Origin: Desulforhopalus vacuolatus
GTDB lineage: Bacteria > Desulfobacterota > Desulfobulbia > Desulfobulbales > Desulfocapsaceae
Assembly: GCF_016918505.1 (NCBI RefSeq)
Contig: NZ_JAFFPZ010000014.1
Coordinates: 1-64,000 of the forward strand
Length of the DNA: 64,000 nt
Reading direction: 5' to 3'
This document shows, piece by piece, positions 34,612 to 43,549 of this stretch; position 1 is the first letter of the stretch; each line of letters starts with the position of its first letter. The position numbers and the translations under genes were made by a program. The notes below the pieces were generated by a model. The model saw only the letters and a list, made by a program, of their open reading frames with translations, did no database searches and had not been told where the DNA came from.

Positions 34612-35460
34612 ATGAACCCGCTTTCTCTCGGCTTTTCGCCCTGTCCGAATGACACCTTTATCTTCCATGCTCTGGTCCACAACCTTGTCGAGTGCCCGGT
34701 GGCGCTGGCCGAGCCGCAACTTGCCGATGTGGAACTGCTCAACCAGCAGGCTCTTGCGGGAAAACTTGACATCACCAAACTGAGTTTCAATGCCCTCGGG
34801 CATCTGTTGGAGGAGTATTGTGTACTCAGTGCCGGTGCGGCCCTTGGACGCGGATGTGGTCCGCTGCTCATCACTCCGGCGGAACACTCGGGGGGAATTT
34901 CTGCCCTGGCCGGGAAGAAGATTGCCATTCCGGGAAGATATACTACTGCGGCGCTGCTTCTACAGATGTTTCTGTCTGAAAATGCCGCCGGGTGTGAGCT
35001 GGTGGAACTGCGCTTTGACCATATCATGGATGCTGTCAAGAGTGGCACAGTGGCTGCCGGAGTCATCATCCACGAGTCGCGTTTTACCTATGCCGACCAG
35101 GGGTTCGTCTGTCTGCAGGATCTCGGTGAATGGTGGGAGCGCCTCACCGGCACGGCCATTCCGCTGGGCTGTATTGCGGCAAAACGCACTCTTGGCGGGG
35201 AGACTATCGCGGCCCTTGAGCGGGCCATCGCTGCCAGCGTGCGTTACGCCTTTGCCCACCCGGGGGAGAGCCTGCCGTGGATTCGCCAGCATAGCCAGGA
35301 GCTGGCTCCGGAGGTGGTACAGAGTCATATCAGCCTCTATGTGAATAACTGGTCGGCAGACCTTGGCACGGAAGGCATGGCGGCTATTGAAACCTTTCTT
35401 GAGAGGGGACGGACCGCCGGAGTTCTGCCCCCCTCTTCCTTACCTGTCCGTTATCATTGA
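34612..35460 (+). CDS. mqnD: 1,4-dihydroxy-6-naphthoate synthase (MqnD)
   Basis: The 282-residue protein has the periplasmic-binding-protein fold of MqnD, with LGFSPCPNDTFIFHAL at residues 4-19, KLDITKLSFNAL, GRYTTAALLLQMF and a terminal EGMAAIETFLERG. The ATG at 34612 has GGAG upstream. It works after MqnC in the futalosine route; mqnA, mqnC and mqnE are not in the window. Its stop overlaps the TTG start of mobA. Confidence 0.92.
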   Translation: MNPLSLGFSPCPNDTFIFHALVHNLVECPVALAEPQLADVELLNQQALAGKLDITKLSFNALGHLLEEYCVLSAGAALGRGCGPLLITPAEHSGGISALAGKKIAIPGRYTTAALLLQMFLSENAAGCELVELRFDHIMDAVKSGTVAAGVIIHESRFTYADQGFVCLQDLGEWWERLTGTAIPLGCIAAKRTLGGETIAALERAIAASVRYAFAHPGESLPWIRQHSQELAPEVVQSHISLYVNNWSADLGTEGMAAIETFLERGRTAGVLPPSSLPVRYH

Positions 35461-36062
35461 ATCTTCTTAAAGCAGCGATTCTTATTGGCGGTCGCAGTCG
35501 TCGCATGGGGCGGCCGAAACATCTGCTTGGCGTTGACGAGTACACTCTGCGGGCGACCTGGCTGGAGCGCACTGTTAAACTGGTGCAGCCCTTCGTGGCA
35601 GAGACGGTGCTTCTCGGCCAGGGTGAGGTCCCTCCTTCCTGTGCGAACCTCTGCCGTATTGCCGACGTAGAGGGCATCAGCGGGCCCCTGGCCGGAATCC
35701 TTGCCGTCATGCGCAGTGAGCCGAAGACTGACTGGCTGGTTCTTGCCTGTGACATGCCGGCTGTCAGTGCAGAGGCTGTGTGGTGGGTGCTTGAACAGCG
35801 CACAGCGGAGAACCGGGGGGTCGTGCCACGCCTCTCTGCCCGGGACTGGTATGAACCTCTTTTTGCCCTGTACACCCATCGCGCGCTGGAACTTTTCGAG
35901 GCACTGTATGCGGAGGCCGACTGCCGCATTGGTCGTGTTGCCCGCCATCCTGAAATCGCCAATCCCATTGTACCTTGGGAGCTGCGTGCCGCCTGGCGCA
36001 ATGTCAACACTCCGGAAGATCTGCACCTTTTTTACTCGGAACGCCGCGAAGTGCGGCTTTGA
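35457..36062 (+). CDS. mobA: MobA-like molybdenum cofactor guanylyltransferase
   Basis: The 201-residue protein has the nucleotidyltransferase start AILIGGRSRRMGRPKHLL, then GPLAGILAVMR, LACDMPAVSAEAV and a C-terminal WRNVNTPEDL, all as in MobA. It links GMP to molybdopterin for formate dehydrogenases and similar enzymes. The only fitting start is TTG at 35457, overlapping the mqnD stop (TTGA). A role as another NTP transferase cannot be excluded. Confidence 0.8.
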   Translation: MNLLKAAILIGGRSRRMGRPKHLLGVDEYTLRATWLERTVKLVQPFVAETVLLGQGEVPPSCANLCRIADVEGISGPLAGILAVMRSEPKTDWLVLACDMPAVSAEAVWWVLEQRTAENRGVVPRLSARDWYEPLFALYTHRALELFEALYAEADCRIGRVARHPEIANPIVPWELRAAWRNVNTPEDLHLFYSERREVRL

Positions 36063-36377
36063 ATATTTTTTTTCCGGTTCCCTTCCTTTTTTTCCTCCTG
36101 CAAGTACTGGAAATCTTTTCATAATATCCGAACCAACGTCTTCTTTTCAGGGCATTTTTCAAGAAATTGTGAGTGCTTTTGTTGTAAAGTAGGTTACACT
36201 GCACAATTATTGAAAGAAGGGTTATTTTCATGTCATCCTTCAGATGACACAACTGCAGTTAATCCTGCGGCATACTCTTAACAGGAGGCGATTTGTCGGT
36301 TATGTGCCGCGCCGACACACCCGACACACCATAGGAGATTTTCTCAAGACTAGACTACTTCAAACAGGAGGTACGGT
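36063..36377 (+). other. Leader region before the SatP-like transporter gene
   Basis: No gene is seen. The last 20 bases hold a strong ribosome site (AGGAGG). Around 36310-36335 there is a short repeated CCGACACACC. No clear sigma-70 or sigma-54 promoter could be fixed by eye. Confidence 0.45.
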
Positions 36378-36983
36378 ATGGCAGGAACTGGACAAGGCAA
36401 CCCGGCAGTCGTAGGTCTCGCAGGCTTCGGTATGACAACGCTGCTTCTTCAGCTTCACAACCTCGGTCTTTGTGGCACGGGGGTGGTGTTCTGCACGGCG
36501 CTGGCGCTTGGTGGAATGGCACAGCTTATCGCAGGTTTTCAGGAGTTTAAGTGTGGAAACAACTTCGGTTACTCCGCATTTGTTGTCTATGGTGGTTTTT
36601 GGATTGCCCTTGCACTGATCTGGATGCTTTTTGATCTGCAGAATATTGGCGGTGACAACAGTATCGTTAAGCATCTCAGCGTCAACGGGACAGACCTCGG
36701 CTGGTTTCTCTTTGCCTTTACTCTTTACACCCTGATCATGTTCTTTGCTTCACTGCGGGTGCATGCAGCCATGGTTTTCACCTTTTTCACCCTCGTGCTC
36801 GGCTTTATCGGGCTTGATCTCGTTTTCCTCTGCGGAATGAAAAGCATTCTTACCATTACAGCGATTGATCTTATCTTCTGTGCACTGGGTGCCTGGTATA
36901 TGATGGCAGCCATCATCCTGCAGACTCTGGCAGGGAAACCGGTTTTACCAGTTGGCGGTCCGTTTATCAGTAAAAGCGTCTGA
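36378..36983 (+). CDS. satP: GPR1/FUN34/YaaH (SatP) family acetate transporter
   Basis: The 201-residue protein has six membrane helices and the family signature NPAVVGLAGFGMTT near residue 9 (usual NPAPLGL). GFWIALALIWMLFD and LRVHAAMVFTFFTLVLGFI are in the expected positions. The family moves acetate or succinate with protons. An acs gene about 7 kb away fits acetate use. A terminator follows 60 bp later. Confidence 0.87.
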   Translation: MAGTGQGNPAVVGLAGFGMTTLLLQLHNLGLCGTGVVFCTALALGGMAQLIAGFQEFKCGNNFGYSAFVVYGGFWIALALIWMLFDLQNIGGDNSIVKHLSVNGTDLGWFLFAFTLYTLIMFFASLRVHAAMVFTFFTLVLGFIGLDLVFLCGMKSILTITAIDLIFCALGAWYMMAAIILQTLAGKPVLPVGGPFISKSV

Positions 36984-37042
36984 TATTGATTGAAGGGTAC
37001 CTCTCCCGGCCTTGCTGAAAGGGGGAAAGGGTGTCATAATAA

Positions 37043-37077
37043 AAGCTGTCGTTCTGAGGAACGGCAGCTTTTTTTTA
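37043..37077 (+). terminator. Terminator after the SatP-like gene
   Basis: AAGCTGTCGTTC, TGAG and GAACGGCAGCTT form a 12-bp stem with one G-T pair, followed by a T run. Confidence 0.9.
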
Positions 37078-37108
37078 TTCAATTTGCAATCCCCCTCTGG
37101 AAAATTCC

Positions 37109-37861
37109 ATGAAAGCTTTTTCCACCGTCACTTATGACGAGCAGTGTCGCGAAGATTTTAAAAGATTTTTTGCCAGCGTGCAGTACAATTTCGGAAGTAT
37201 TTCAGTAGATTGCCCATACGAACTGCCGAAGGTTGCCACCTTCTATCAGGGGGCGGTACAGCCGCCGGGGTCAAGAGAGATGGAGCTCTTTCTCTCGGCA
37301 GGGTTTCGGCGCAACGGCAACTGGCTCTACTCCATGCACTGCGCTGACTGCACCGCCTGTGTCTCCATCCGGCAGCACGTCCCTTCATTTGTTCCCAACC
37401 GTAATCAGAAAAGAGTCCTGAAGAAAAACAGTGGCGTGACCATGGAGTTAAAGTCTCTCACCCCCGATTCGGAGAATCTTTTTCTTTGTGAAAAGTTTCT
37501 TCGCACCCGTTTTCCAAAGGATGGCAATGCCGCCCTTAAATACTTCCATGATTTTTTCCTCAACAGTATCACGATGAGTTACATGGTGGAATACAGAGTG
37601 GGTGGAAAGCTGATGGGCACCGGCATCATTGATGCCGGTAATAACTGGATGAGCGCTGTTTATTTCTATTTTGATCCTGATTTCCACCGCCGTTCCCCTG
37701 GTACCTTCAATATTCTTAAACTGCTGGAGCTCTGCCGCGAGGAGAATATTGAATATCTCTATCTCGGGTATCAGATTGATGAGGTGCGTGCCATGAACTA
37801 CAAAAAGCATTTTAAACCCTGCCAGCTGCGTATCAAAGACCACTGGAAAACTCTCTCTTAA
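37109..37861 (+). CDS. bpt: Aspartate/glutamate leucyltransferase (Bpt/ATE family)
   Basis: The 250-residue protein has the cysteine-rich N-terminal motif MHCADCTACVSIRQHV (residues about 75-90) and the C-terminal transferase part (IDAGNNWMSAVYFYFDP and EYLYLGYQI), as in bacterial Bpt. It adds leucine from Leu-tRNA to proteins with acidic N-termini, marking them for the ClpS/ClpAP N-degron route. The ribosome site before 37109 is weak. A family B-like GGGTACCTTGAG starts right after its stop. Confidence 0.88.
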   Translation: MKAFSTVTYDEQCREDFKRFFASVQYNFGSISVDCPYELPKVATFYQGAVQPPGSREMELFLSAGFRRNGNWLYSMHCADCTACVSIRQHVPSFVPNRNQKRVLKKNSGVTMELKSLTPDSENLFLCEKFLRTRFPKDGNAALKYFHDFFLNSITMSYMVEYRVGGKLMGTGIIDAGNNWMSAVYFYFDPDFHRRSPGTFNILKLLELCREENIEYLYLGYQIDEVRAMNYKKHFKPCQLRIKDHWKTLS

Positions 37862-37901
37862 GGGTACCTTGAGAAATGCGGCAGATGAGGTGGGAGGAGA
37901 G

Positions 37902-39284
37902 TCAATACTTGCCGGTTGTCTTCGCCTGCTTCAGATACTCTTCGCGGGCGTCCTGGAAGCGAACATCTTTTTCAATCAGTGCACGGAAGCTGAGAAAATC
38001 TTTTTCGGAGATGTGAATAAGACCGTTCAGTGCATATTCCATGATATGGGCGGGCGGGTTGATTCCTTTTGCCGGGAAGTGCAGCAGATACCTGCGATTT
38101 TTAATGCTCATGTACAATGTTTCGCGGCCGATCACCTTGCTTTTCTGAATCTCTTTGAGGAAAAAGGTGTGACGCTGGAAGGCGCATGCACACTCAATCA
38201 TGTCATGGTGGAGAATGAAGGGTGGATTGACGCGGAAGACATACAGCAACGGGGTAAACATGAAGGCCGCCGCGAGAAGGGTGCCGAACATGAGGGCGAT
38301 ATATTCACAGCTGAAGGAGAAGGGAGCCCTTTCTGTCATCAAATACCATGCTGTGGCGATGATTCCGCCAATGAGCACAAACTGAAAGCCGTCTCGCATT
38401 ATGGATGAAGTGGTTGTCATGAAACGAATATTCTCTGAGCTGCCGAAGAGGCGTTTGAGAAACTCTTTCTGTATCTGCGTTTTGATAATGTTCGGTGTGG
38501 TATGCGCGAGTTGATCCATAGATTCCATGAAGGCGCTGTCGAATTTCTCTGTATGCAGCCAGGAGATGATATCATCAATGGTGGCGAAGAGTTCTTCCGC
38601 TTCAGGGAGGCCACTGATATCAAGCCGTGCGGGCTTTTTATCCTCCAGCGTATAGATCAGCAGTTCATTGAAGAGACGGTGTCGTTTGCGTTGAACAGAA
38701 CAGCTTGTGGATACCTTGATAATTTCATCATAGTTGAATTCCCTGTTGCCGAAGAGAGAGGGGCAGATGATGCGGTCTTTTTTCAGAATGCAGCGCGGCC
38801 CGGGGGTGATGACAACGCGAAGACAGTGCACAAAAGAGCGCAGGGCGATGATGATCACTCCCAGTCCAATACCCCCCGTCGGCCAGATGAGCCAGTGGCT
38901 GGTGCTGTTGGGCAGCTCAATGATCCAGTTGACTGCTTCCGCTGTGCCCCGGGTGAAGAGAAGGATGAAAAGCATCAGCAGAATGGCGCAGCCGAGAAGA
39001 AAAAATCTTCCGCCTGCGCTGGTACGGAACTTTTGAGTTCTGCTGCCGAGAATTGACTGCACCGCATCAAGACGGATTTGTTCCGGGTTTTTATCGGGGA
39101 TATTGAAAAACGCGTTTTTTCGTATATTTGCCTCTCGGCGCATGGCAATATTCTGTCGCACCGCTGTTGCTCTGGCGGCAGGGCTGAGTGTAGACGCTGC
39201 TGTGGCGCTGCTGCCTGCTGCGGAGGGAGATGTCAGCCCCTTTATTGTCTGCATTTCTATTGCTTCAAAATTCTGTACTGTCAT
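37902..39284 (-). CDS. Unknown membrane protein with two 2TM plus PH-like units
   Basis: The 460-residue protein has an Ala/Ser/Thr-rich start (residues 17-42) and then two similar units. Each has two membrane helices (about 92-165 and 305-350) followed by a beta-rich part resembling a bacterial PH-like domain: VVITPGPRCILKKDRIICPS at about 167-186 and FRVNPPFILHHDMIECACAF in the second. This points to an internal duplication. I do not recognise a named family. Its start codon follows a family B terminus, whose AAGG supplies the only visible ribosome site (six bases upstream). Confidence 0.65.
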   Translation of the reverse strand: MTVQNFEAIEMQTIKGLTSPSAAGSSATAASTLSPAARATAVRQNIAMRREANIRKNAFFNIPDKNPEQIRLDAVQSILGSRTQKFRTSAGGRFFLLGCAILLMLFILLFTRGTAEAVNWIIELPNSTSHWLIWPTGGIGLGVIIIALRSFVHCLRVVITPGPRCILKKDRIICPSLFGNREFNYDEIIKVSTSCSVQRKRHRLFNELLIYTLEDKKPARLDISGLPEAEELFATIDDIISWLHTEKFDSAFMESMDQLAHTTPNIIKTQIQKEFLKRLFGSSENIRFMTTTSSIMRDGFQFVLIGGIIATAWYLMTERAPFSFSCEYIALMFGTLLAAAFMFTPLLYVFRVNPPFILHHDMIECACAFQRHTFFLKEIQKSKVIGRETLYMSIKNRRYLLHFPAKGINPPAHIMEYALNGLIHISEKDFLSFRALIEKDVRFQDAREEYLKQAKTTGKY

Positions 39285-39335
39285 GGGTACCTTGAAACAG
39301 CCTGTATTCGTTCATATTCGAAGCACAAAAGAAAA
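39285..39335 (-). repeat. Family B half element at the start codon of the 460-residue protein gene
   Basis: GGGTACCTTGAAACAGCC, TTCGTTCATATTCGAAGC and CACAAAAGAAAATG match the left half of family B, and it is nearly the same as the copy at 4220-4275. It touches the ATG of the minus-strand gene directly. Confidence 0.72.
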
Positions 39336-39341
39336 TGTATC

Positions 39342-39846
39342 ATACCATTCCTGTTAAGTTATACCCCGTTTTGTATCCTGTTTATCCATTCATGATTACA
39401 AACGACAAAAGGAACCACGAATAAACATGAATTATTACTGAAAGATGAGGTTTATCAGATTGTGGGCTGCTGCGCCATGGCGGTGCTGAACACGCTGAGC
39501 CATGGATTACTGGAAAAACCAGATGAGAATGCCCTTGTGGTTGAATTCGGTCTGTTGCCTGTTTTGAGGTAATTGATGTTTGAGAGCGTAAAACGCTCAA
39601 CCCCGACTTTCGGATGACTCCCAAAGTTGATTAATACTCCTGGTGCACTGTACGGCTTAACTTCGGATACAAACGTTTTCGTTTAATGTGTTGTCCCTGT
39701 TCGTGAAAATTCGTGTCTATTCGTGGTTACAAATGACAAAAGGAACCACGAATGGACACGAATGGACACGAATTATTACTATTCGCAATCGCCAAAAAAG
39801 ATGTCTACGCAGTCGCGTTCTCTGGTCAATACAAAATGTAAATAAC
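39342..39846 (+). mobile_element. MITE-like element family A, copy 5 (long type with GxxExxY fragments)
   Basis: It begins ATACCATTCCTGTTAAG; the right end is degenerate (TACAAAATGTAAATAACG). Bases about 39425-39573 on the plus strand encode an N-terminal GxxExxY-type fragment (DEVYQIVGCCAMAVLN... LLEKPDENALVVEF). Bases about 39680-39585 on the minus strand encode a fragment resembling the family C-terminus (GVLINFGSHPKVGVERF). The internal part is almost base-for-base the same as copy 6 on the other side of rarA. Confidence 0.8.
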
Positions 39847-39876
39847 GAAGAAGATGGACGATTATTCGATGTTCTC

Positions 39877-41196
39877 TTATTTTTTCTTTTCCTTTTCAAG
39901 TTGCTTCTCTTTTAATCCGTGCCACCATTCCAGCCGTTTGGCGATTTCTCGCTCAAAGCCGAATGTAGATGGAATATAATACTCTTTTTCCTCCATGGAA
40001 TCGGGAAAATATTTCTGATAGCCATAGTTGTTTTCACAGGCGTGTGAGTAACGATATTCCTGGCCGTATCCCAGTTCCGCCATGGTTTTGGTTGGGGCGT
40101 TACGGATGTGCATCGGCGTTTTCAGATGGCCGCTGCTGTCAGCATCCTTCTTTGCCGCAAACCATGCGGTTTCGACGGCATTACTTTTCGGCGCGGTGGC
40201 AAGGTAGACTACCAGCTGGGTGAGGGCCGTGGTTGCTTCGGGCATGCCGAGAAAGTGGATTGCCTCCTTCGCTGCAATTGCCTGAACCAGTGCGTTGGGG
40301 TCGGCCAGACCTATGTCTTCTGAGGCGATGCGTACCAGCCGGCGGACGAGATAAAGGGGATCTTCACCCGATTCGATCATGCGTGCCGCCCAGTAGAGAG
40401 CGGCCTGCGGGTCGCTGCCGCGTATTGATTTCTGGAAGGCAGAGATGAGGTTATAATGTTCCTCACCTTTTTTGTCGTAAAAAGAGGAGCGTTGCGTCAC
40501 GAGAGACATTGTCTGTTCGGCATCAATGGTCTCGCCGATCTCGGCGTTGCCAGCCACCATTTCGAGGTCGTTGAGTCCACGACGGGCATCTCCCCCGGCT
40601 CTTTCGGCGAGGATTTGCAGCGCCTCGTCAGTGAAAGAGAGACGCTTGCCAAGAAGGGGAATGGCACGACGGTAGATGGCGAGGAGATGCTCTTCGCTGA
40701 GGGGATCGAGTACGAACAGGTGGCAGCGGGAGAGCAGAGCAGAAATTATTTCGAAGGAGGGGTTCTCGGTAGTTGCACCGATGAGCACCACCGCCCCGGA
40801 TTCTACCCAGGGAAGAAAAGCGTCCTGCTGCGATTTATTGAAGCGGTGGATTTCATCAACAAACACCAGAGTTGACTGCTTCTCAAAACGGCGTCGCTGT
40901 TCGGCTTCGTGCATCAGTGCCTTGACGTTGGCGATCTTGCTGAAAACGGCGGAGAAAGAGCTGAAACGGTGGTGAGTTGACTTCTCAATCAGACGGGCGA
41001 TAGTGGTCTTGCCACTTCCTGGAGGTCCCCAAAGTATAAAGGAGGTGTAAATGTCTGTGTCAATCATCCTGCGCAGCGCGGAGCCTTCTCCGAGTATTTT
41101 TTCGTGTCCGGAGACGTCGGCAAGAACCTGCGGACGGATCTTTTCGGCGAGGGGAGCCCCGGCGGAGTTGTTCTGCTCAAAAAGGGAGGTCTGCAT
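39877..41196 (-). CDS. rarA: Replication-associated recombination protein RarA (MgsA)
   Basis: The 439-residue AAA+ protein has WGPPGSGKTTIA (Walker A, residues 56-67), FVDEIHRFNKSQQDAFLP (Walker B), the sensor region LIGATTENPSFE and the C-terminal tetramer domain with YGQEYRYSHACENNYGYQ. It acts at stalled replication forks. The start MQTSLFEQ at 41196 is chosen by homology; 41226 is also in frame. The gene is bracketed by two long direct repeats (copies 5 and 6 of family A). Confidence 0.95.
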   Translation of the reverse strand: MQTSLFEQNNSAGAPLAEKIRPQVLADVSGHEKILGEGSALRRMIDTDIYTSFILWGPPGSGKTTIARLIEKSTHHRFSSFSAVFSKIANVKALMHEAEQRRRFEKQSTLVFVDEIHRFNKSQQDAFLPWVESGAVVLIGATTENPSFEIISALLSRCHLFVLDPLSEEHLLAIYRRAIPLLGKRLSFTDEALQILAERAGGDARRGLNDLEMVAGNAEIGETIDAEQTMSLVTQRSSFYDKKGEEHYNLISAFQKSIRGSDPQAALYWAARMIESGEDPLYLVRRLVRIASEDIGLADPNALVQAIAAKEAIHFLGMPEATTALTQLVVYLATAPKSNAVETAWFAAKKDADSSGHLKTPMHIRNAPTKTMAELGYGQEYRYSHACENNYGYQKYFPDSMEEKEYYIPSTFGFEREIAKRLEWWHGLKEKQLEKEKKK

Positions 41197-41219
41197 GTGT
41201 TGTTCCGAGAGGTGGGATA

Positions 41220-41738
41220 ATACCATTCCTATTAAGTTCTAACCCGCTTTGTATCCTGTTTATCCATTCATGGTTACAAACGAAAAAAAGGAACCACGAA
41301 TGGACACGAATAAACACGAATTATTACTGAAAGATGAGGTTTATCAGATTGTGGGCTGCTGCGCCATGGCGGTGCTGAACACGCTGAGCCATGGATTACT
41401 GGAAAAACCAGATGAGAATGCCCTTGTGGTTGAATTCGGTCTGTTGCCTGTTTTGAGGTAATTGATGTTTGAGAGCGTAAAACGCTCAACCCCGACTTTC
41501 GGATGACTCCCAAAGTTGATTAATACTCCTGGTGCACTGTACGGCTTAACTTCGGCTACAAACGTTTTCGTTTAATGCGTTGTCCCTGTTCGTGAAAATT
41601 CGTGTCTATTCGTGGTTACAAATTGCAAAAGGAACCACGAATGGACACGGATAAACACGAATTATTACTCATTCGTAATCGCCAAAAAAGATGTCCACGC
41701 AGTTACGTCTTCTGGTCAATACAAAATGTAAATGGTAT
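41220..41738 (+). mobile_element. MITE-like element family A, copy 6 (long type with GxxExxY fragments)
   Basis: It runs from ATACCATTCCTATTAAG to AAATGGTAT with complete ends. Plus-strand bases 41316-41461 read KDEVYQIVGCCAMAVLN...LLEKPDENALVVEFGLL, an N-terminal GxxExxY-type fragment with the G-x-x-E-x-x-Y Tyr changed to Asp-Glu. Minus-strand bases about 41569-41468 read GVLINFGSHPKVGVERFTL, like the family's end. The two pieces face each other and cannot form one gene. Inverted pairs of ATTCGTGGTT type occur near both ends. Confidence 0.82.
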
Positions 41739-41832
41739 AAATTGTCGGGGGCGGTTTTGCGGTTTTGTGCCGCCGATTTTACCTGAAATCTGGTGACCTG
41801 ACAACTGCACTGGTGTTGTGGACAGAAAAAGG

Positions 41833-42606
41833 TCAGAGCAGAACAGCAGCCGCGCTGGCAATGAGGGTCATGATGAAAAGAAACCATTTCAGGGAGCGTT
41901 GACTGGCACGGATTGCCATCTTCACACCAAGCATTGCGCCAATGGTGGAGCCGACACCGAGAATCAGTCCGGGGATCCAGCGAACCTGATCCTGCACAAT
42001 GAAGATGAGCAGTGCCACGGCAGTGAAAAAAAGGACAGCGAGTGCTTTGAGAGCGTTGCTGCGCACCAGATCATAGCGCAGTGAACCGGCAAAGACAGCA
42101 ATAAGGGGAAAACCGACTCCGGCCTGAATGAAGCCGCCGTAGAAACCAGTGAGAAGGAGAAACCAGCGGGAAGAGGGCACATCTGTCACCCTTTTCGTCA
42201 CTGTGCCGGGAGGGGGTGCAATGACATCAGGGCGGACAAGGGTTATCCCGGCAACAAGGAGCATTGCCCCGAGAATGAAGTATTTGAGCAGAGTCTGCGG
42301 AGCAAAGGCTGCAGCAAATCCGCCAGCTGCAGCGCCGATAAAGAGAGGCAGGAGCATTGCCTTGAAATCGTGCAGGGGCAGGCAGCCTTTCCGGCGAAAG
42401 CCTTCAGCACCGGCAAAACTCTGCATGAGAACACCGATGCGGTTGGTAGCGTTGGCGATATCCGGCGGCATGCCGAACACCATCAACAAAGGCACCGTGA
42501 GGTTGGAACCACCACCGGCAAGGGTGTTGATGACTCCGGCGACAAGGCCAAGAGCGAGCAATGATATTATCTGGATAAGACCATGCGTATTAAAGAGAAT
42601 GTCCAT
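41833..42606 (-). CDS. TauE/SafE family sulfite/organosulfonate exporter-like permease
   Basis: The 257-residue protein has about eight membrane helices in two halves. The first holds the family signature GLVAGVINTLAGGGSNLTVPLL and the second FYGGFIQAGVGFPLIAVF. The family exports sulfite, sulfoacetate or related anions; the substrate here is unknown but a sulfur role would suit a sulfur-metabolising host. It lies 94 bp after the MBL hydrolase gene on the same strand. Confidence 0.87.
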   Translation of the reverse strand: MDILFNTHGLIQIISLLALGLVAGVINTLAGGGSNLTVPLLMVFGMPPDIANATNRIGVLMQSFAGAEGFRRKGCLPLHDFKAMLLPLFIGAAAGGFAAAFAPQTLLKYFILGAMLLVAGITLVRPDVIAPPPGTVTKRVTDVPSSRWFLLLTGFYGGFIQAGVGFPLIAVFAGSLRYDLVRSNALKALAVLFFTAVALLIFIVQDQVRWIPGLILGVGSTIGAMLGVKMAIRASQRSLKWFLFIMTLIASAAAVLL

Positions 42607-42678
42607 GAAGAGAGTGCTGACAGGGGTGAGGAATTATTGAAGATCATGCTGTAACAGCATCTCCTGCTGACATATTGA

Positions 42679-42698
42679 GGATACCTTGAAGAACCTGG
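42679..42698 (+). repeat. Family B terminus at the 3' end of the MBL gene
   Basis: GGATACCTTGAAGAACCTGG matches the first bases of family B and ends two bases from the stop codon of the minus-strand gene. Confidence 0.55.
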
Positions 42699-42700
42699 GA

Positions 42701-43549
42701 TTAAGGCTCAATAACGAGTCCAGACTCCATCAGAGAAATTCGTTCGCCCATTACCCTCTGAAGAATCTGGCATGCCCGGTCACTTGTGCAGTGTCCGGTC
42801 CATACCCGGCCGGTTGTTTCAGCCAGCAGGTATTCACCGATACGGATGATTTCCTCTTCGCTCTCGTCAGATGCTTCATCTCCTTCTGTGGAGGTGAGGT
42901 GGAAACCGCCGATTACTGCCTTGACCGGCAGGTCGGGGAAGTAGTGTCGGGTGGTCTCTATCATATTACAGACACCGCTGTGGGCACACCCGGTGAAGAT
43001 GACGAGTCCGTCTCCCTCATGAATGACAAGAATAAGTTCGTGCTGAAAGTTATCCGGGGAAGTTGTGCCGTCCGCGTGTCGAAGAAACTGGGAGCGGTTG
43101 CCTCGCGGCATTGGCCAGTTTGCTTTTTCAAGAGAAGCAGGAAGAATAAATACATTCGGCAGAATCTCAGTGAGCTGGTCTGCTTCGTTGAATTTTTTTA
43201 CCAGGGCGGCGATGTCTTCACGGAGGTCAATTATCCGTGCGGGTTTTATCCCTTTTTTGCTGCAGCAGATTCCGTCAGGAAGAGAGGCACGCCAGCCCTG
43301 CACGGAACTGTTGCGCTGGAGGAGAGCACTGAAGCCGTTGCCGTGATCGTAGTGGCTGTGGGAGAGAATAAAGGCGTCAACGTTGCTCAGGTCGATCCCG
43401 AGTGTTTCAGCGTTACGGGCAAAGGCGTCGTCGGCTCCGGCGTCAAAGAGCAGATGGGAATTCCCGACTGAGATATGGAGGGAAAGTCCCCACTCAGAAA
43501 GGAGGGCCGGGGATGAGGTACGGTTGTCAACAAGTACAGTTATCTTCAT
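42701..43549 (-). CDS. MBL-fold metallo-hydrolase (dihydropterin aminobenzene phosphate synthase-like)
   Basis: The 282-residue protein has the metallo-beta-lactamase ligand motif SHSHYDHGNG near residue 64 and FTGCAHSGVCNMIE and GGFHL further on. This arrangement is that of the group annotated as 7,8-dihydropterin-6-methyl-4-(ribofuranosyl)aminobenzene 5'-phosphate synthase, although most bacterial members have no proven substrate. It is divergent from acs. Confidence 0.82.
   Translation of the reverse strand: MKITVLVDNRTSSPALLSEWGLSLHISVGNSHLLFDAGADDAFARNAETLGIDLSNVDAFILSHSHYDHGNGFSALLQRNSSVQGWRASLPDGICCSKKGIKPARIIDLREDIAALVKKFNEADQLTEILPNVFILPASLEKANWPMPRGNRSQFLRHADGTTSPDNFQHELILVIHEGDGLVIFTGCAHSGVCNMIETTRHYFPDLPVKAVIGGFHLTSTEGDEASDESEEEIIRIGEYLLAETTGRVWTGHCTSDRACQILQRVMGERISLMESGLVIEP

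Noticed and set aside
33747-35069. An N-terminal extension of queA by 441 codons
   Set aside because: It lies antisense over mqnB and mqnD, has no family similarity, and QueA proteins start at the ATG at 33746.
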